This document shows, piece after piece, positions 6,541 through 15,208 of a stretch of DNA of 32,685 nt (within the stretch, counting starts at the first letter, position 1; the number at the start of each line of letters is the position of its first letter). Source of the stretch: Neorhizobium sp. SHOUNA12A (lineage in GTDB: Bacteria; Pseudomonadota; Alphaproteobacteria; Rhizobiales; Rhizobiaceae); contig NZ_JALBGV010000070.1 of assembly GCF_023006505.1 (NCBI RefSeq), positions 1 to 32,685 on the forward strand. The letters run 5' to 3'. The notes below the pieces were generated by a model that worked only from the letters and a program-made list of their open reading frames with translations, searched no databases and was not told the origin of the DNA. The position numbers were made by a program, and so were the translations under genes.

Positions 6541-9123
6541 ATGGAATCCACGGATCGTCAGCCAAGTCGCTTTCGAGACATTCTTGAGACGTACCGTCCT
6601 TACCTCATCGCCGCTGCGGCGCTGGCGGTTTTCGCGTTCACGACTTTTGCGATCTACAACCTCACGACAGAGGTCAGCTATGACGATGTTATCGAGGCGC
6701 TCGCCAACACGCGTTTATCCTCGATCGGCCTTGCGGTTTTCTTCACGGCCCTGAGTTTCGCGGCGCTGGTCGGATACGACGTCAACGCGATCACCTATAT
6801 CGGCCGGTCGTTGCCGTTCGTGCCCGTCGCGATAACGGCCTTCAGCGCTTACGCGGTCGGCAACACGGCCGGCTTTGGAGCTCTGAGCGGCGGCGCCATT
6901 CGGTTCCGCGCCTATTCGCGCCTGGGGCTTTCGCCGGACGATATCGGTCGCGTCATCGCATTCGTGACACTTGCCTTCGGCATCGGGCTGCTGGCGGTCA
7001 CGGCGCTCGCATCGCTGGTGACCGCGCCGAGGATCGGCGCTATCCTCGATATCGACGGCGATTGGGTACGCGCCGGCGCAATCGTGATCATCATCGTGCT
7101 CACCGCCGTCCTGATCCTCGGGCGAGACGGACGAACCGTCTCTGTCGGAAGCCTCAACATCCGGTTGCCAGATAGCCGTACGTCATCGCAACAGTTCCTG
7201 ATCACCGCGCTCGACATTGCTGCCTCGGCCTCGGTTCTCTACGTGCTCCTGCCGCAGACCGAAATTGGCTGGCCGTCCTTCCTGGCGATCTATGCAACTG
7301 CCGTGGGCCTGGGTGTCCTCAGCCATGTGCCAGCCGGTCTCGGCGTCTTCGAGACGGTGATCGTAGCGGCACTCGGCAATCGGGTCAGCATCGACGAAGT
7401 GCTCGGCAGTCTCGTTCTCTACCGCGTTATCTATCACGTCCTGCCGCTGCTCATCGCTACGCTGATGGTGATTGGCGTCGAAGTTCGCCAGCTTGCCCAT
7501 CACCCCGTCGCCTCGACGCTTCGCAAGCTCGAATTCCGGCTCGCGCCGCCGCTTCTGGCGACGTTCTCGATGATCGCCGGCGCCATGCTGATCTTCTCAA
7601 GCGTGACGCCGACGCCGGATTCCGATATCAATTTCCTGGGCAACTACCTGCCGCTGCCGGTGTTCGAAGGCGCGCATTTCCTTTCCAGCATTTTAGGCCT
7701 TCTGCTGTTCATCACGGCGCGCGGTATCGGCCAGCGGCTGGACGGTGCATGGTGGGCCGCCATGGTCTGCACCGCCTTGGCGCTGGTTTTGGCCTTCATG
7801 CGGGCACTCGCGCTTTTCGAGGCATCGTTCCTGATCGTCCTGCTGATCGGGCTGTTCCTCAGCGCCAGACAGTTCAAGCGTCGGGCATCGCTGTTCGGAC
7901 AGGTGTTGTCGCCGAGCTGGATCGCCGCCATGCTCATCGTCGTCGCCGCAGCGATCACGGTGCTGCTGTTCGTCTATCGCGAAGTGGACTACAGCCGTGA
8001 ACTCTGGTGGCAGTTCGAATTTTCCGAGGAAGCGCCGCGCGGATTGCGCGCGGTCCTTGGCCTTGCGATTTTCGCCGCCGCGATCTCCCTGTTCAGCCTC
8101 CTGCGGCCGGCGGCCCGACGTTCGGCGCTGTCCACGGCGGACGATCTGGAGCGGGCAATCCAACTCGTCATGGCTCACGACAACGCCGACGCCAACCTTG
8201 TGCGGATGGGCGACAAGCGGCTGATGTTCTCCGAGAGCGGCAATGCTTTTCTCATGTACGGCATCCAGGGCCGTTCCTGGATCGCGCTTTTCGATCCGGT
8301 CGGACCGCAGGAGGAGATGGCGGATCTCGTCTGGCGTTTCGTCGAGGAAGCTCGCGCCCAGGGTGGTCGCGCCGTGCTCTATCAGATTTCGCCCGGCCTT
8401 CTTTCTCATTGCGCCGATGCTGGGCTGAGGGCCTTCAAGCTCGGTGAATTGGCGATCGTCGACCTGTCCCGCTTCGACCTCAAGGGCAGTCGGCTGGCCG
8501 GGCTTCGCCAAGCCGTCAACAAGGGTGCACGCGAAGGGCTGGAGTTTTCCGTCATCGAGCAGCCGGACGTGATGGCGCATGTCGAAGAACTCCGGTGCGT
8601 GTCGGATGCTTGGCTGGAAGATCACAATACCCGTGAGAAGACTTTTTCGCTCGGAGCTTTCCGGGATGATTATGTAAGCGCCCAGCCGGTCGCGATCCTC
8701 AGGAAGGACGGCCGCATCGTCGCTTTCGCGACACTGTCGCTCACCGATACGAAGCAAGAAGGTACCGTCGACTTGATGCGCTTTATGCCGGATGCGCCGA
8801 AAGGCTCGATGGATTTCCTGTTCGTGAAGATCATGGAATATCTTCGCGATGCCGGTTATAGACATTTCAATCTCGGCATGGCTCCGCTGTCCGGCATGTC
8901 CACACGCGAGGCTGCGCTCGCCTGGGACCGGATCGGCAGCGTTGTTTTCGAGCATGGCGAACGGTTCTACAATTTCAAAGGGTTGAAAGCCTTCAAGTCG
9001 AAGTTCCATCCCGCCTGGGAGCCGCGTTATCTGGCTGTGGCAGGGGGCGTCAGCCCCGCCATCGTGATGATGGACGCAACGCTCCTGATCGGTGGCGGCT
9101 TGAGAGGAGTGGTTGGTAAATGA
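6541..9123 (+). CDS. lpiA: Phosphatidylglycerol lysyltransferase/flippase, LpiA (MprF family)
   Basis: The enzyme transfers lysine from lysyl-tRNA to phosphatidylglycerol, making cationic lysyl-PG. It consists of an N-terminal polytopic membrane part (residues ~25-525, many hydrophobic helices, flippase region) and a cytosolic GNAT-like synthase domain (DUF2156, ~540-850). The synthase domain contains VRMGDKRLMFSE, LFDPVGP, VDLMRFMP and FNLGMAPLSG. The 860-residue length fits MprF/LpiA proteins. The ATG at 6541 is used; a TTG at 6520 is an in-frame alternative, and neither has a strong ribosome-binding site. Its stop overlaps the acvB start (ATGA), the order known in Rhizobium, Sinorhizobium and Agrobacterium. 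It looks like a housekeeping envelope gene beside the catabolic island. Confidence 0.93.
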   Translation: MESTDRQPSRFRDILETYRPYLIAAAALAVFAFTTFAIYNLTTEVSYDDVIEALANTRLSSIGLAVFFTALSFAALVGYDVNAITYIGRSLPFVPVAITAFSAYAVGNTAGFGALSGGAIRFRAYSRLGLSPDDIGRVIAFVTLAFGIGLLAVTALASLVTAPRIGAILDIDGDWVRAGAIVIIIVLTAVLILGRDGRTVSVGSLNIRLPDSRTSSQQFLITALDIAASASVLYVLLPQTEIGWPSFLAIYATAVGLGVLSHVPAGLGVFETVIVAALGNRVSIDEVLGSLVLYRVIYHVLPLLIATLMVIGVEVRQLAHHPVASTLRKLEFRLAPPLLATFSMIAGAMLIFSSVTPTPDSDINFLGNYLPLPVFEGAHFLSSILGLLLFITARGIGQRLDGAWWAAMVCTALALVLAFMRALALFEASFLIVLLIGLFLSARQFKRRASLFGQVLSPSWIAAMLIVVAAAITVLLFVYREVDYSRELWWQFEFSEEAPRGLRAVLGLAIFAAAISLFSLLRPAARRSALSTADDLERAIQLVMAHDNADANLVRMGDKRLMFSESGNAFLMYGIQGRSWIALFDPVGPQEEMADLVWRFVEEARAQGGRAVLYQISPGLLSHCADAGLRAFKLGELAIVDLSRFDLKGSRLAGLRQAVNKGAREGLEFSVIEQPDVMAHVEELRCVSDAWLEDHNTREKTFSLGAFRDDYVSAQPVAILRKDGRIVAFATLSLTDTKQEGTVDLMRFMPDAPKGSMDFLFVKIMEYLRDAGYRHFNLGMAPLSGMSTREAALAWDRIGSVVFEHGERFYNFKGLKAFKSKFHPAWEPRYLAVAGGVSPAIVMMDATLLIGGGLRGVVGK

Positions 9124-10490
9124 TGTTTCTGCGTTCTTTTTTTGTCGCGCTTGCCGCTCTGCTGTGTGGCGCCTTGCCGGTCGCCGCCCAGGATCAGCAG
9201 GACTATCATACAGGCCTGGTCCCGCAGCCGCGTATCCTCGTGCCGAACAATGGCAGCGAGCTCGAAGGCATCGTTTTCCTGATTTCCGGCGGGCAGGGTT
9301 GGGGGGCGCGGGAGGATACCGAGGCGCAGAAGCTGCTTGCCGCGGGTGCGGCCGTGGTCGGCATCGATTTCCCCTCCTATATCAAGTCGCTCGGCGCCGA
9401 TGACGGCGAATGCATCTACATGGTTTCCGATATCGAGGACGTCTCGCAGCAGGTGCAGCGGCGGATCGGCAATCCGCAATATCGTCACCCGATCGTCGCC
9501 GGCATCGGCGAGGGCGGCGCCTTGGCGCTTGCGATGATCTCCCAGAGCCCGAATGCGACGATCGACGAGGCCATTGCCGTTGATCCGCTGGCAGGCATCC
9601 CGCTTGCGAAGGAACTCTGCACGCCGGCCTCCAAGCAGAAAGTCGGCGATCGCATCGTTTATGGTTTTGACGACGGTGCTCTGCCGGCCGCGGTGACGAT
9701 CATTTCCACCGCTACAGCCGATGCAGCCGGCAAGGCACATGGCCTTCGCCTGAAACAGGATCACCCCGAGGTCGAGCTCAGCAATTCGGACGAGACTTCC
9801 GATGTGGCGCTCTCGCAGGCGCTTGCCGCACGCATCGCGGTTACCGGCCGTACAAGCCAGCCGCTCGACCTGCCGCTGAACGTGCTTCAAGCCAAGCCGG
9901 CGATGAACACGATGGCGGTGATCTTCTCCGGCGATGGCGGGTGGCGCGACCTCGACAGCGAAGTGGGAGGTTATCTGCAGTCGCAGGGAATCCCGACGAT
10001 AGGGCTGGATTCGCTGCGATATTTCTGGTCCGAACGCACGCCGCAGGCGACTGCGGACGATCTGGCGAAGATCATCGAATATTATCGCCGGCAATGGGAC
10101 GTTCAGAACGTCTTGCTGGTCGGCTATTCGTTTGGCGCCGATGTGCTGCCAGCCGCCTACAACCTCCTGCCGGCGGCAGACCGGGTGCGAGTGAAGCAGA
10201 TCACGCTGCTCGGCCTGTCGAACAAGGTGGATTACGAAATTTCCGTGACCGGGTGGCTCGGCGTCGCAAGCGACGGAAAGGGAGGCGATCCGATGACCGA
10301 CATCGTCAGGATCGATCCGAAGCTCATCCAATGCGTCTACGGCACCGATGAGGACGACGATCCCTGCCCGACGTTGAAGACCAAAGGCGTCGAGGTGGTG
10401 CCGATCGAGGGCGGACATCATTTCGACGAGAACTATCAGGCGCTCGGCAAACGCATCCGCGACAGCCTGCAGACCCGGCTTTCGAAATAG
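9120..10490 (+). CDS. acvB: AcvB/VirJ-family periplasmic lysyl-phosphatidylglycerol hydrolase
   Basis: A secreted alpha/beta-hydrolase of 456 residues. A Sec signal peptide (residues 1-~23, ending LPVAA) is followed by an N-terminal VirJ-like half and a C-terminal VirJ-like half. The C-terminal half has SGDGGWRDLD and a serine nucleophile in GYSFGAD near residue 336, with a C-terminal GGHHF that probably supplies the histidine. In Agrobacterium AcvB hydrolyses lysyl-PG made by LpiA and is needed for virulence and acid tolerance. The ATG overlaps the lpiA stop, so the two are translationally coupled. It converges with marR1, leaving only 5 bases between stops and no obvious terminator. Confidence 0.92.
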   Translation: MMFLRSFFVALAALLCGALPVAAQDQQDYHTGLVPQPRILVPNNGSELEGIVFLISGGQGWGAREDTEAQKLLAAGAAVVGIDFPSYIKSLGADDGECIYMVSDIEDVSQQVQRRIGNPQYRHPIVAGIGEGGALALAMISQSPNATIDEAIAVDPLAGIPLAKELCTPASKQKVGDRIVYGFDDGALPAAVTIISTATADAAGKAHGLRLKQDHPEVELSNSDETSDVALSQALAARIAVTGRTSQPLDLPLNVLQAKPAMNTMAVIFSGDGGWRDLDSEVGGYLQSQGIPTIGLDSLRYFWSERTPQATADDLAKIIEYYRRQWDVQNVLLVGYSFGADVLPAAYNLLPAADRVRVKQITLLGLSNKVDYEISVTGWLGVASDGKGGDPMTDIVRIDPKLIQCVYGTDEDDDPCPTLKTKGVEVVPIEGGHHFDENYQALGKRIRDSLQTRLSK

Positions 10491-10495
10491 ACCGG

Positions 10496-11014
10496 TCAGA
10501 TCTCGTGCTTGCGGATGTTGAGGAGGATCTTGTGCAGCGTGCCCGTGAAGGCGCGGTATTCTTCCTCGTCGATGCCGTCGAACATCCGCAGCAGTGAATC
10601 GTACATGGTCGGCCAGAAGCGCCCAAAGGCGGCACGGCCTTCCTCGGTGATCGTCACATCACGGATGCGCATGTCCTCGGCACGCGGCGTGCGGCGGATG
10701 TAACCCTGGTCTTCGAGGGAATCGAGCGTGCGGCTCATGGTCGATTGTTCGATGACGGCGAAGACGGAAAGCTCGTTGATCGTGAGCGAAGCAGAGACGC
10801 TGAGGACCGCAAGCGTGCGCATCTTGGCCGTCGACAAGTCGTATTCGCGCAACTCCTCCGCCATGTTGGAATTCCAGCGGGAAATGATGCGGTTCATCAG
10901 ATAGGGTGCGAAATGGTTGAGGCCGATCTCGCCCATGGTCGGCCGATTTTCCTGATCGCCTTCCTGGTGCCAGCGCAGCACCACACCTGAAAACCGTTCC
11001 GCCATGAAATCCAT
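10496..11014 (-). CDS. MarR-family transcriptional regulator (MarR1)
   Basis: A protein of about 172 residues with a winged helix-turn-helix: SLTINELSVFAVIEQSTMSR is the DNA-recognition region, and the D-x-R-x-R wing appears as EDMRIRDVTITEEG. It is last in the minus-strand order cyclase, FAD oxidoreductase, marR1. The reading frame also permits a TTG at 11038 overlapping the upstream stop (TTGA), and an ATG at 11005. AGGAG lies 2 bases upstream of the ATG at 11014 and 11 bases upstream of the one at 11005, so 11005 may be the true start. MarR repressors commonly respond to aromatic acids or their CoA thioesters. It is a candidate to bind the ATATGCA-type or TTTAAGC-type operators described here. 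Confidence 0.85.
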   Translation of the reverse strand: MDFMAERFSGVVLRWHQEGDQENRPTMGEIGLNHFAPYLMNRIISRWNSNMAEELREYDLSTAKMRTLAVLSVSASLTINELSVFAVIEQSTMSRTLDSLEDQGYIRRTPRAEDMRIRDVTITEEGRAAFGRFWPTMYDSLLRMFDGIDEEEYRAFTGTLHKILLNIRKHEI

Positions 11015-11034
11015 GTCTCCTAGACCACGTCGTT

Positions 11035-12624
11035 TCAACGCAACGACGATGCGAGCAGAAAGCCCGAGCCGCCAGCAAGCCCCGGTCCCGGATGGGTCGA
11101 GGCGCCGATATGATAAAGGCCCGGCACGTGGGTGCGGTGGTTAACAGACGACTTGAAGGGCCGCCAGAGGAAAAACTGGTCGAGCCCGCAGAAGCCGCCA
11201 TAGGGATCGCCGCCGACGAGATTCACGTTCATCGCCTCCAGATCGGCCGGAGAATAGGCTCGGCGGGCGAGTTTTATCTCGGCAAAATTCTCGATGTGGC
11301 GGGAAAGCAGAGCCTCGATGCGATCGGCATAAAGTTCGCGCAGCTCATCGGTCCAACGGCCGTCGGCAGGTGTAGCGATCTCACCGGCCGCATCGCCCTT
11401 GATGAAGCGCGGCGCTTCGGGAAGCTGCAGCCAGAGTATCGACTTGCCGTCCGGCGCGCGCGACGGATCGAAGCTGACGGGCTGGCCGACGCAGACGGTC
11501 GGCTCGGCGGGCAGCAGTCCGCGTTCGCATTCGTTGGTGGCACGTGAGACGCCGTCGAGACCGGATGTCAGGTGAAGCAGCGCCACTTTGGCGAGCTCCG
11601 GGTCGCCCTTCCAGCGCGGCGGAGCGGAGAGGGCGTAATGGATCTGCATGTTGCCTTTGCCATAACGGTAGCGTGCGACGTTTTCCTTTACGTCGGCGGG
11701 GGCGGGCTGCGGCCAGTCCTTCAGCAGCCGGTCATAGATCTGGTTCGGCGTCGTGGAGCAGACGACGCCGGATGCGGCGTGGATCGTCTCGCCGCCTGCA
11801 AGCCGCACGCCGGCAGCCTTGTTATCCGGACCGGGAAGGATACGTTCGACATCCGCGCCAGTGCGGATCGCGCCGCTCTGATCCGTGATCAGCCGTTCGA
11901 AGGCGGTGACGAGGTTAGCCGCGCCGCCCTTGACGATCGGGCAGCCGGCGAGTTCGATAGCAAAACCGATGACCTTGACCATTTCGGCCGAATAGGCGCT
12001 TTCCGGCGCCAGGCCGCAATGCAGGACCCAGGGCGCCCAGAGTGCGTGAGCGCCTTCCGACTTGTAGGTGGTTTCGAGATAACCGCGCGCTGGTGTCAGT
12101 GCATCGCCGAACCAGGCAGCGAGTTGGCGCAGGCCCTTGCCCCATCCCTGTCTGGCGACCGTTTTCAGCGTCGTGCCGGACCAGAGTGCGCCGCCGAGCA
12201 GAGAGAACAGGAAGGCCGCATCGGTGCCAAGCGCATTCATTTCCTTGTCGAACGTCTTGCCGTCGCCGGCTGCGAGGGCCTCGAAGGTTGCGATATTGCG
12301 TTGGCGATCTTTTGAGAAGATGACGGAGGAGCCGTCCGGGCACAGCACGCCGGTCGGCAGGTAGGCATGGGCGAATTCGAGGCCGCGGGCTTCAAGATCC
12401 TTGCCGAGCGCGCCGTAGGCGGGCGAGGTCAGGAACAGCACCATGGTGGTGGCCATCACGTCGTGGACAAAGCCGGGCTCGGTGATTTCATCGGTGTGCA
12501 GGCAGCCACCGATGCGGTCGCTGCGCTCCAGAACGAGGACCTTTTTGCCCTTCTTGCCGAGCATGGCGGCGGCGACGAGCGCGTTGATGCCGCTGCCGAC
12601 GATGATGTAGTCGAAATCCGCCAT
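11035..12624 (-). CDS. CrtI-like FAD-dependent oxidoreductase (phytoene desaturase superfamily)
   Basis: A flavoprotein of 529 residues. The N-terminal FAD motif GSGINALVAAAMLGKKGKK leads to ERSDRIGGCLHTDE. A C-terminal FAD-binding segment has LYHIGASTHPGPGLAGGSG. Overall it resembles phytoene-desaturase/PYROXD2-like NAD(P)/FAD oxidoreductases. No carotenoid genes are nearby, so a carotenoid role is unlikely. The operon with a cyclase-family hydrolase and MarR1 argues for oxidation or dehydrogenation of a ring intermediate. The exact substrate cannot be read from sequence. It starts 64 bases after the cyclase stop, past a strong hairpin, and its stop lies next to the marR1 gene. Confidence 0.8.
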   Translation of the reverse strand: MADFDYIIVGSGINALVAAAMLGKKGKKVLVLERSDRIGGCLHTDEITEPGFVHDVMATTMVLFLTSPAYGALGKDLEARGLEFAHAYLPTGVLCPDGSSVIFSKDRQRNIATFEALAAGDGKTFDKEMNALGTDAAFLFSLLGGALWSGTTLKTVARQGWGKGLRQLAAWFGDALTPARGYLETTYKSEGAHALWAPWVLHCGLAPESAYSAEMVKVIGFAIELAGCPIVKGGAANLVTAFERLITDQSGAIRTGADVERILPGPDNKAAGVRLAGGETIHAASGVVCSTTPNQIYDRLLKDWPQPAPADVKENVARYRYGKGNMQIHYALSAPPRWKGDPELAKVALLHLTSGLDGVSRATNECERGLLPAEPTVCVGQPVSFDPSRAPDGKSILWLQLPEAPRFIKGDAAGEIATPADGRWTDELRELYADRIEALLSRHIENFAEIKLARRAYSPADLEAMNVNLVGGDPYGGFCGLDQFFLWRPFKSSVNHRTHVPGLYHIGASTHPGPGLAGGSGFLLASSLR

Positions 12625-12648
12625 GCCGCCCGTCTTCCTGCTGGATAC

Positions 12649-12680
12649 GGAAAGGGCCGGAACCTTCCGGTCCGGCCCTT
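12649..12680 (-). terminator. Hairpin between cyclase and FAD oxidoreductase genes
   Basis: A 10-base perfect inverted repeat, AAGGGCCGGA (12652-12661) and TCCGGCCCTT (12671-12680), with a 9-base loop. On the minus strand it is followed only by a short T run, so it is probably a partial terminator or an mRNA-stabilising structure that lowers expression of the two downstream genes. Confidence 0.55.
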
Positions 12681-12688
12681 CGATCGGA

Positions 12689-13471
12689 TCAGGAGATCAG
12701 CGCAAGGGCGCGGACCGGTGAGCCTGTGCCCTTGACGAGCTTCAGCGGAGCGGCGATCAGCACGGCGCCCTTCGGTGGCAGCTGATCGAGGTTCGACAGC
12801 GATGCGAGGCCATATTTGCCGGCGCCGTGCATGAGGTTGTGGGCCGGGAAGGGCGGGTTCATGCCGCCGGCCGAACCGGCGTCGGTGCCGATGGTTTCCT
12901 GGCCCCAGCCGATAATGTCCTTCGAAATCAGGTATTGGATCGCTTCGGCGGTCGGGCCGGGAGAGTGCGGGCCGTTCTCGTCTGCGTTCAGGAAAGTTTC
13001 GGTGGATCCGTTGCGCTTGTACCAGTCGGAGCGCATCAGCACCCAACTGCCGGCCTCGATCGCGCCATGCTCGGCTTCCCATTCCTTGATGCTGTCGACG
13101 GTCAGCAGATAATCCGGGTTTTCGGCGGATTCCTTGGAACGGTCGATGACATTGACCGGCGCCACGAAATTCTGCGGCGGGATGGTGTCGGTCGTGTTGT
13201 TCGGTTTGTCCTTGCCTGTAACCCAATGACAGGGCGCATCGAAATGGGTGCCGGTGTGCTCACCGAGTTCCAGCCAGTTCCAGGCCCAGAACGGACCGTC
13301 CTCGTTGTATTCGGAGATCGTGTGGACGGCGACTTTCGGCGTGTTCTTGCCGAACTGAGGCGGCAGGTAAAGAACGGGAGTATCCGGCCCGAGCGGCGCC
13401 GTCAGGTCGACGACCTTGACCGAGCCGGAGAGAAGAGCGGAAGCGAGACTGGTGAGCGTGCTGGAAGACAT
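12689..13471 (-). CDS. Cyclase-family metal hydrolase (kynurenine formamidase / isatin hydrolase type), copy 1
   Basis: A 260-residue protein of the cyclase family (PF04199), which hydrolyses C-N bonds in N-formylkynurenine, isatin and related amides using Mn or Zn. The metal-binding signature HTGTHFDAPCH is complete near residues 80-90. ETIGTDAG and HGAGKYGL are other conserved segments. Although the frame stays open for about 190 codons upstream, the ATG at 13471 is the start: AAGGGGAA precedes it and similarity to the paralogue begins there. The copy at 29016-29807 is clearly similar over its whole length. It is first in an operon with a FAD oxidoreductase and MarR1. Isatin or a related lactam is a good candidate substrate, by inference. 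Confidence 0.87.
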   Translation of the reverse strand: MSSSTLTSLASALLSGSVKVVDLTAPLGPDTPVLYLPPQFGKNTPKVAVHTISEYNEDGPFWAWNWLELGEHTGTHFDAPCHWVTGKDKPNNTTDTIPPQNFVAPVNVIDRSKESAENPDYLLTVDSIKEWEAEHGAIEAGSWVLMRSDWYKRNGSTETFLNADENGPHSPGPTAEAIQYLISKDIIGWGQETIGTDAGSAGGMNPPFPAHNLMHGAGKYGLASLSNLDQLPPKGAVLIAAPLKLVKGTGSPVRALALIS

Positions 13472-13922
13472 AGTGCCGGGTTCCCCTTGAATTGACCGGT
13501 TTCGTAAGCCGGGCAGCAGCCGGTTTTCCTCTCCGGATGCCGCTGAACGATGAGGGAGCCTATTGCAGAAAATATGAGGATGCAAGCAACTGGGAGAGGC
13601 TGCATCGCGCAAATTTATGTGGTCGATCCCTATCGAAGAACATCGATCACTTCCGTGAGAAATAGGCCGTTGCGGACTCAGTGAAGGGCAAGCATGAGTA
13701 GCTATCCGCTTATCGACAGATTGCCTGTTCTTGATGCTGTTTTCAGAAAATGTATGCATATGAATAAATAATGGACGCGGATGACGGCTAATGATGGGGT
13801 GATGATCGGGCCAGTCACGTGGGCTGGCGAGCGCCGTTCCCAATAATGGTCGCAGCACGAACCTTTGACATTTCAAATATCTGCTTCTAGACGGTGGATC
13901 GGTTACAGAGGCAGCATTCGAA
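13472..13922. other. Divergent intergenic region, cyclase copy 1 / marR2
   Basis: 451 bases without a supported gene. It is more AT-rich than its surroundings and holds the operator-like repeat at 13752-13767 plus a weaker ATATGAG-GA-TGCAAGC match at 13572-13587, 101 bases upstream of the cyclase ATG. Promoters for both flanking genes must lie here, but I could not assign convincing -35/-10 pairs. Confidence 0.6.
13752..13767. promoter_or_regulatory. Operator-like repeat GTATGCA-TA-TGAATAA (O3)
   Basis: Matches O1 (2556-2571) at 12 of 16 positions with the same 7-2-7 layout. It lies in the divergent region between cyclase copy 1 and marR2. It suggests that the cyclase/marR2 region and iorAB answer to the same regulator, possibly MarR2 regulating itself. 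Confidence 0.4.
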
Positions 13923-14438
13923 ATGGTAGAAGCAGAAGCGGTCGGCGTCGATCTGGAGATCATCGTCCAGGGCGCCCATGGGCGGTCGAAGCCCGAGCTG
14001 CGCCTGTGGCTGCGGATGTTGTCGACCACCAAGCTGATCAGCCAGGAAATCCGCCGCCGCCTGCGCGCCGAGTTCGGCGCGACGCTGCCGCAGTTCGACC
14101 TGATGGCGCAGCTTTATCGGGAGAAGGACGGGCTTCGTCTCGGCGAGCTTTCCAAGCGCACCATGGTCACCAACGGCAATGTCACCGGGCTCGTCGAGAG
14201 GCTCGAAGCCGATGGTTACGTTCAGCGGGTTACGCCGCAGGGCGACCGGCGCGTGACCGTGGCAAAACTGACCGAGGCGGGTGTGACACTGTTTGCGGCG
14301 ATGGCCGCGGCGCACGAAGGCTGGCTGCAGGACATGATGGCGGATATCGACCCGGATGCGGTTGCGGCGCTCTGGTCGGAGATCGGCACGGTCAAGGCTT
14401 CCGCCAACAACCACCTCTCCGGCGCCGCCTTCGAATAG
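13923..14438 (+). CDS. MarR-family transcriptional regulator (MarR2)
   Basis: A 171-residue regulator with the canonical MarR core. LRLGELSKRTMVTNGNVTGL forms the helix-turn-helix and GDRRVTVAKLTEAG the wing, preceded by dimerisation helices (KPELRLWLRMLSTTKLISQE). It is closer to the classic aromatic-acid MarR pattern than MarR1. It is divergent from the cyclase-copy-1 operon and convergent with the amino-acid permease (18 bases between stops). The operator-like O3 lies about 155 bases upstream, consistent with autoregulation. The ligand is unknown. Confidence 0.88.
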   Translation: MVEAEAVGVDLEIIVQGAHGRSKPELRLWLRMLSTTKLISQEIRRRLRAEFGATLPQFDLMAQLYREKDGLRLGELSKRTMVTNGNVTGLVERLEADGYVQRVTPQGDRRVTVAKLTEAGVTLFAAMAAAHEGWLQDMMADIDPDAVAALWSEIGTVKASANNHLSGAAFE

Positions 14439-14456
14439 GCCTCGCCGTCTCCGGCG

Positions 14457-15131
14457 TCAGCGCTTCTTTTCCTTGTTGAACCTCTGTTCGAGCAGATTGA
14501 CCAGCCGCACCATCGGCCAGAGGAAGGCGATGTAGATCAGCGCGGCGCCGATCAGAGGCGTCGGGTTTGCATAGAGCGCCTGCGCATCCGTGGCCTCCTT
14601 GAGTAGTTCCGGCAGCGCAACGGTTGAGGCGAGCGACGTATCCTTGAACATAGAGACGCAGTTGTTGGTCATCGGCGGAATGACGATGCGGATCGCCTGC
14701 GGCAGCACGACCTTGCGCAGCGTGACGAAGAAGGGCAGGCCAAGGGCCGCCGCCGCTTCGAACTGGCCGCGCGGAATGCCCTCGATGCCGGAGCGGAAGA
14801 TTTCAGCCGAATAGGCGGCCATGACGATCGAGAACGCAAGGCCCGCGGACGTCCAGGAGGACAGGCGGATGCCGACGAACGGCAGCGCGTAGTAGATGAG
14901 GATCAGCACCACCAGCATCGGCGCGGCGCGAAAGATGTCGATATAAAAAACCGTCAGATAACGGACCGGCTTCGGTCCGTAGAGGCGAAGAAGCGCGATC
15001 ACCAGCCCGATGGGAATGCCGATGCCGATGCCCGCCACGCCGAGCAGGAAGGTGTTGATCAGTCCGCGCAGCAGCGCTGGAAATGCGTCGCCGAGAACCC
15101 CGAGGTTGAAGAATGTATCGAGGAGGGTCAT
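14457..15131 (-). CDS. Polar amino-acid-type ABC transporter permease (HisM/GlnP family)
   Basis: A 224-residue inner-membrane permease with about five hydrophobic helices. It carries the EAA loop typical of amino-acid permeases (GQFEAAAALGLPFFVTLRKVVLPQA). It lies downstream of a cognate binding protein, separated by 77 bases containing an intrinsic-terminator-like hairpin. A typical system also needs an ATPase and often a second permease; neither is adjacent, so this protein may homodimerise and borrow an ATPase encoded elsewhere. The start at 15131 has AAAGG about 9 bases upstream. Confidence 0.9.
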   Translation of the reverse strand: MTLLDTFFNLGVLGDAFPALLRGLINTFLLGVAGIGIGIPIGLVIALLRLYGPKPVRYLTVFYIDIFRAAPMLVVLILIYYALPFVGIRLSSWTSAGLAFSIVMAAYSAEIFRSGIEGIPRGQFEAAAALGLPFFVTLRKVVLPQAIRIVIPPMTNNCVSMFKDTSLASTVALPELLKEATDAQALYANPTPLIGAALIYIAFLWPMVRLVNLLEQRFNKEKKR

Positions 15132-15154
15132 TTCCTGGTGCCTTTACGCTCACG

Positions 15155-15179
15155 AAAAAGCCGGCCGTCGCCGGCCGGC
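15155..15179 (-). terminator. Intrinsic terminator between binding protein and permease genes
   Basis: On the minus strand, an 8-base GC stem (GCCGGCCG/CGGCCGGC, 15160-15179) with a 4-base loop is followed immediately by five T residues (15159-15155). It fits a terminator or attenuator after the binding-protein gene, which would give the periplasmic protein in excess over the permease. Confidence 0.75.
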
Positions 15180-15208
15180 ATGACTAGGGTGTATTATCGG
15201 TAGCCGGC

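Noticed and set aside
13472..14032. N-terminal extension of cyclase copy 1 (frame open to 14032)
   Set aside because: The extension crosses the divergent promoter region and marR2, and the paralogue starts at the equivalent of 13471, where a good ribosome-binding site is present.
14443..14456. Hairpin CGCCG-TCTC-CGGCG between marR2 and the permease gene
   Set aside because: Only a 5-base stem without a convincing T tract in either direction; too weak to call a terminator.
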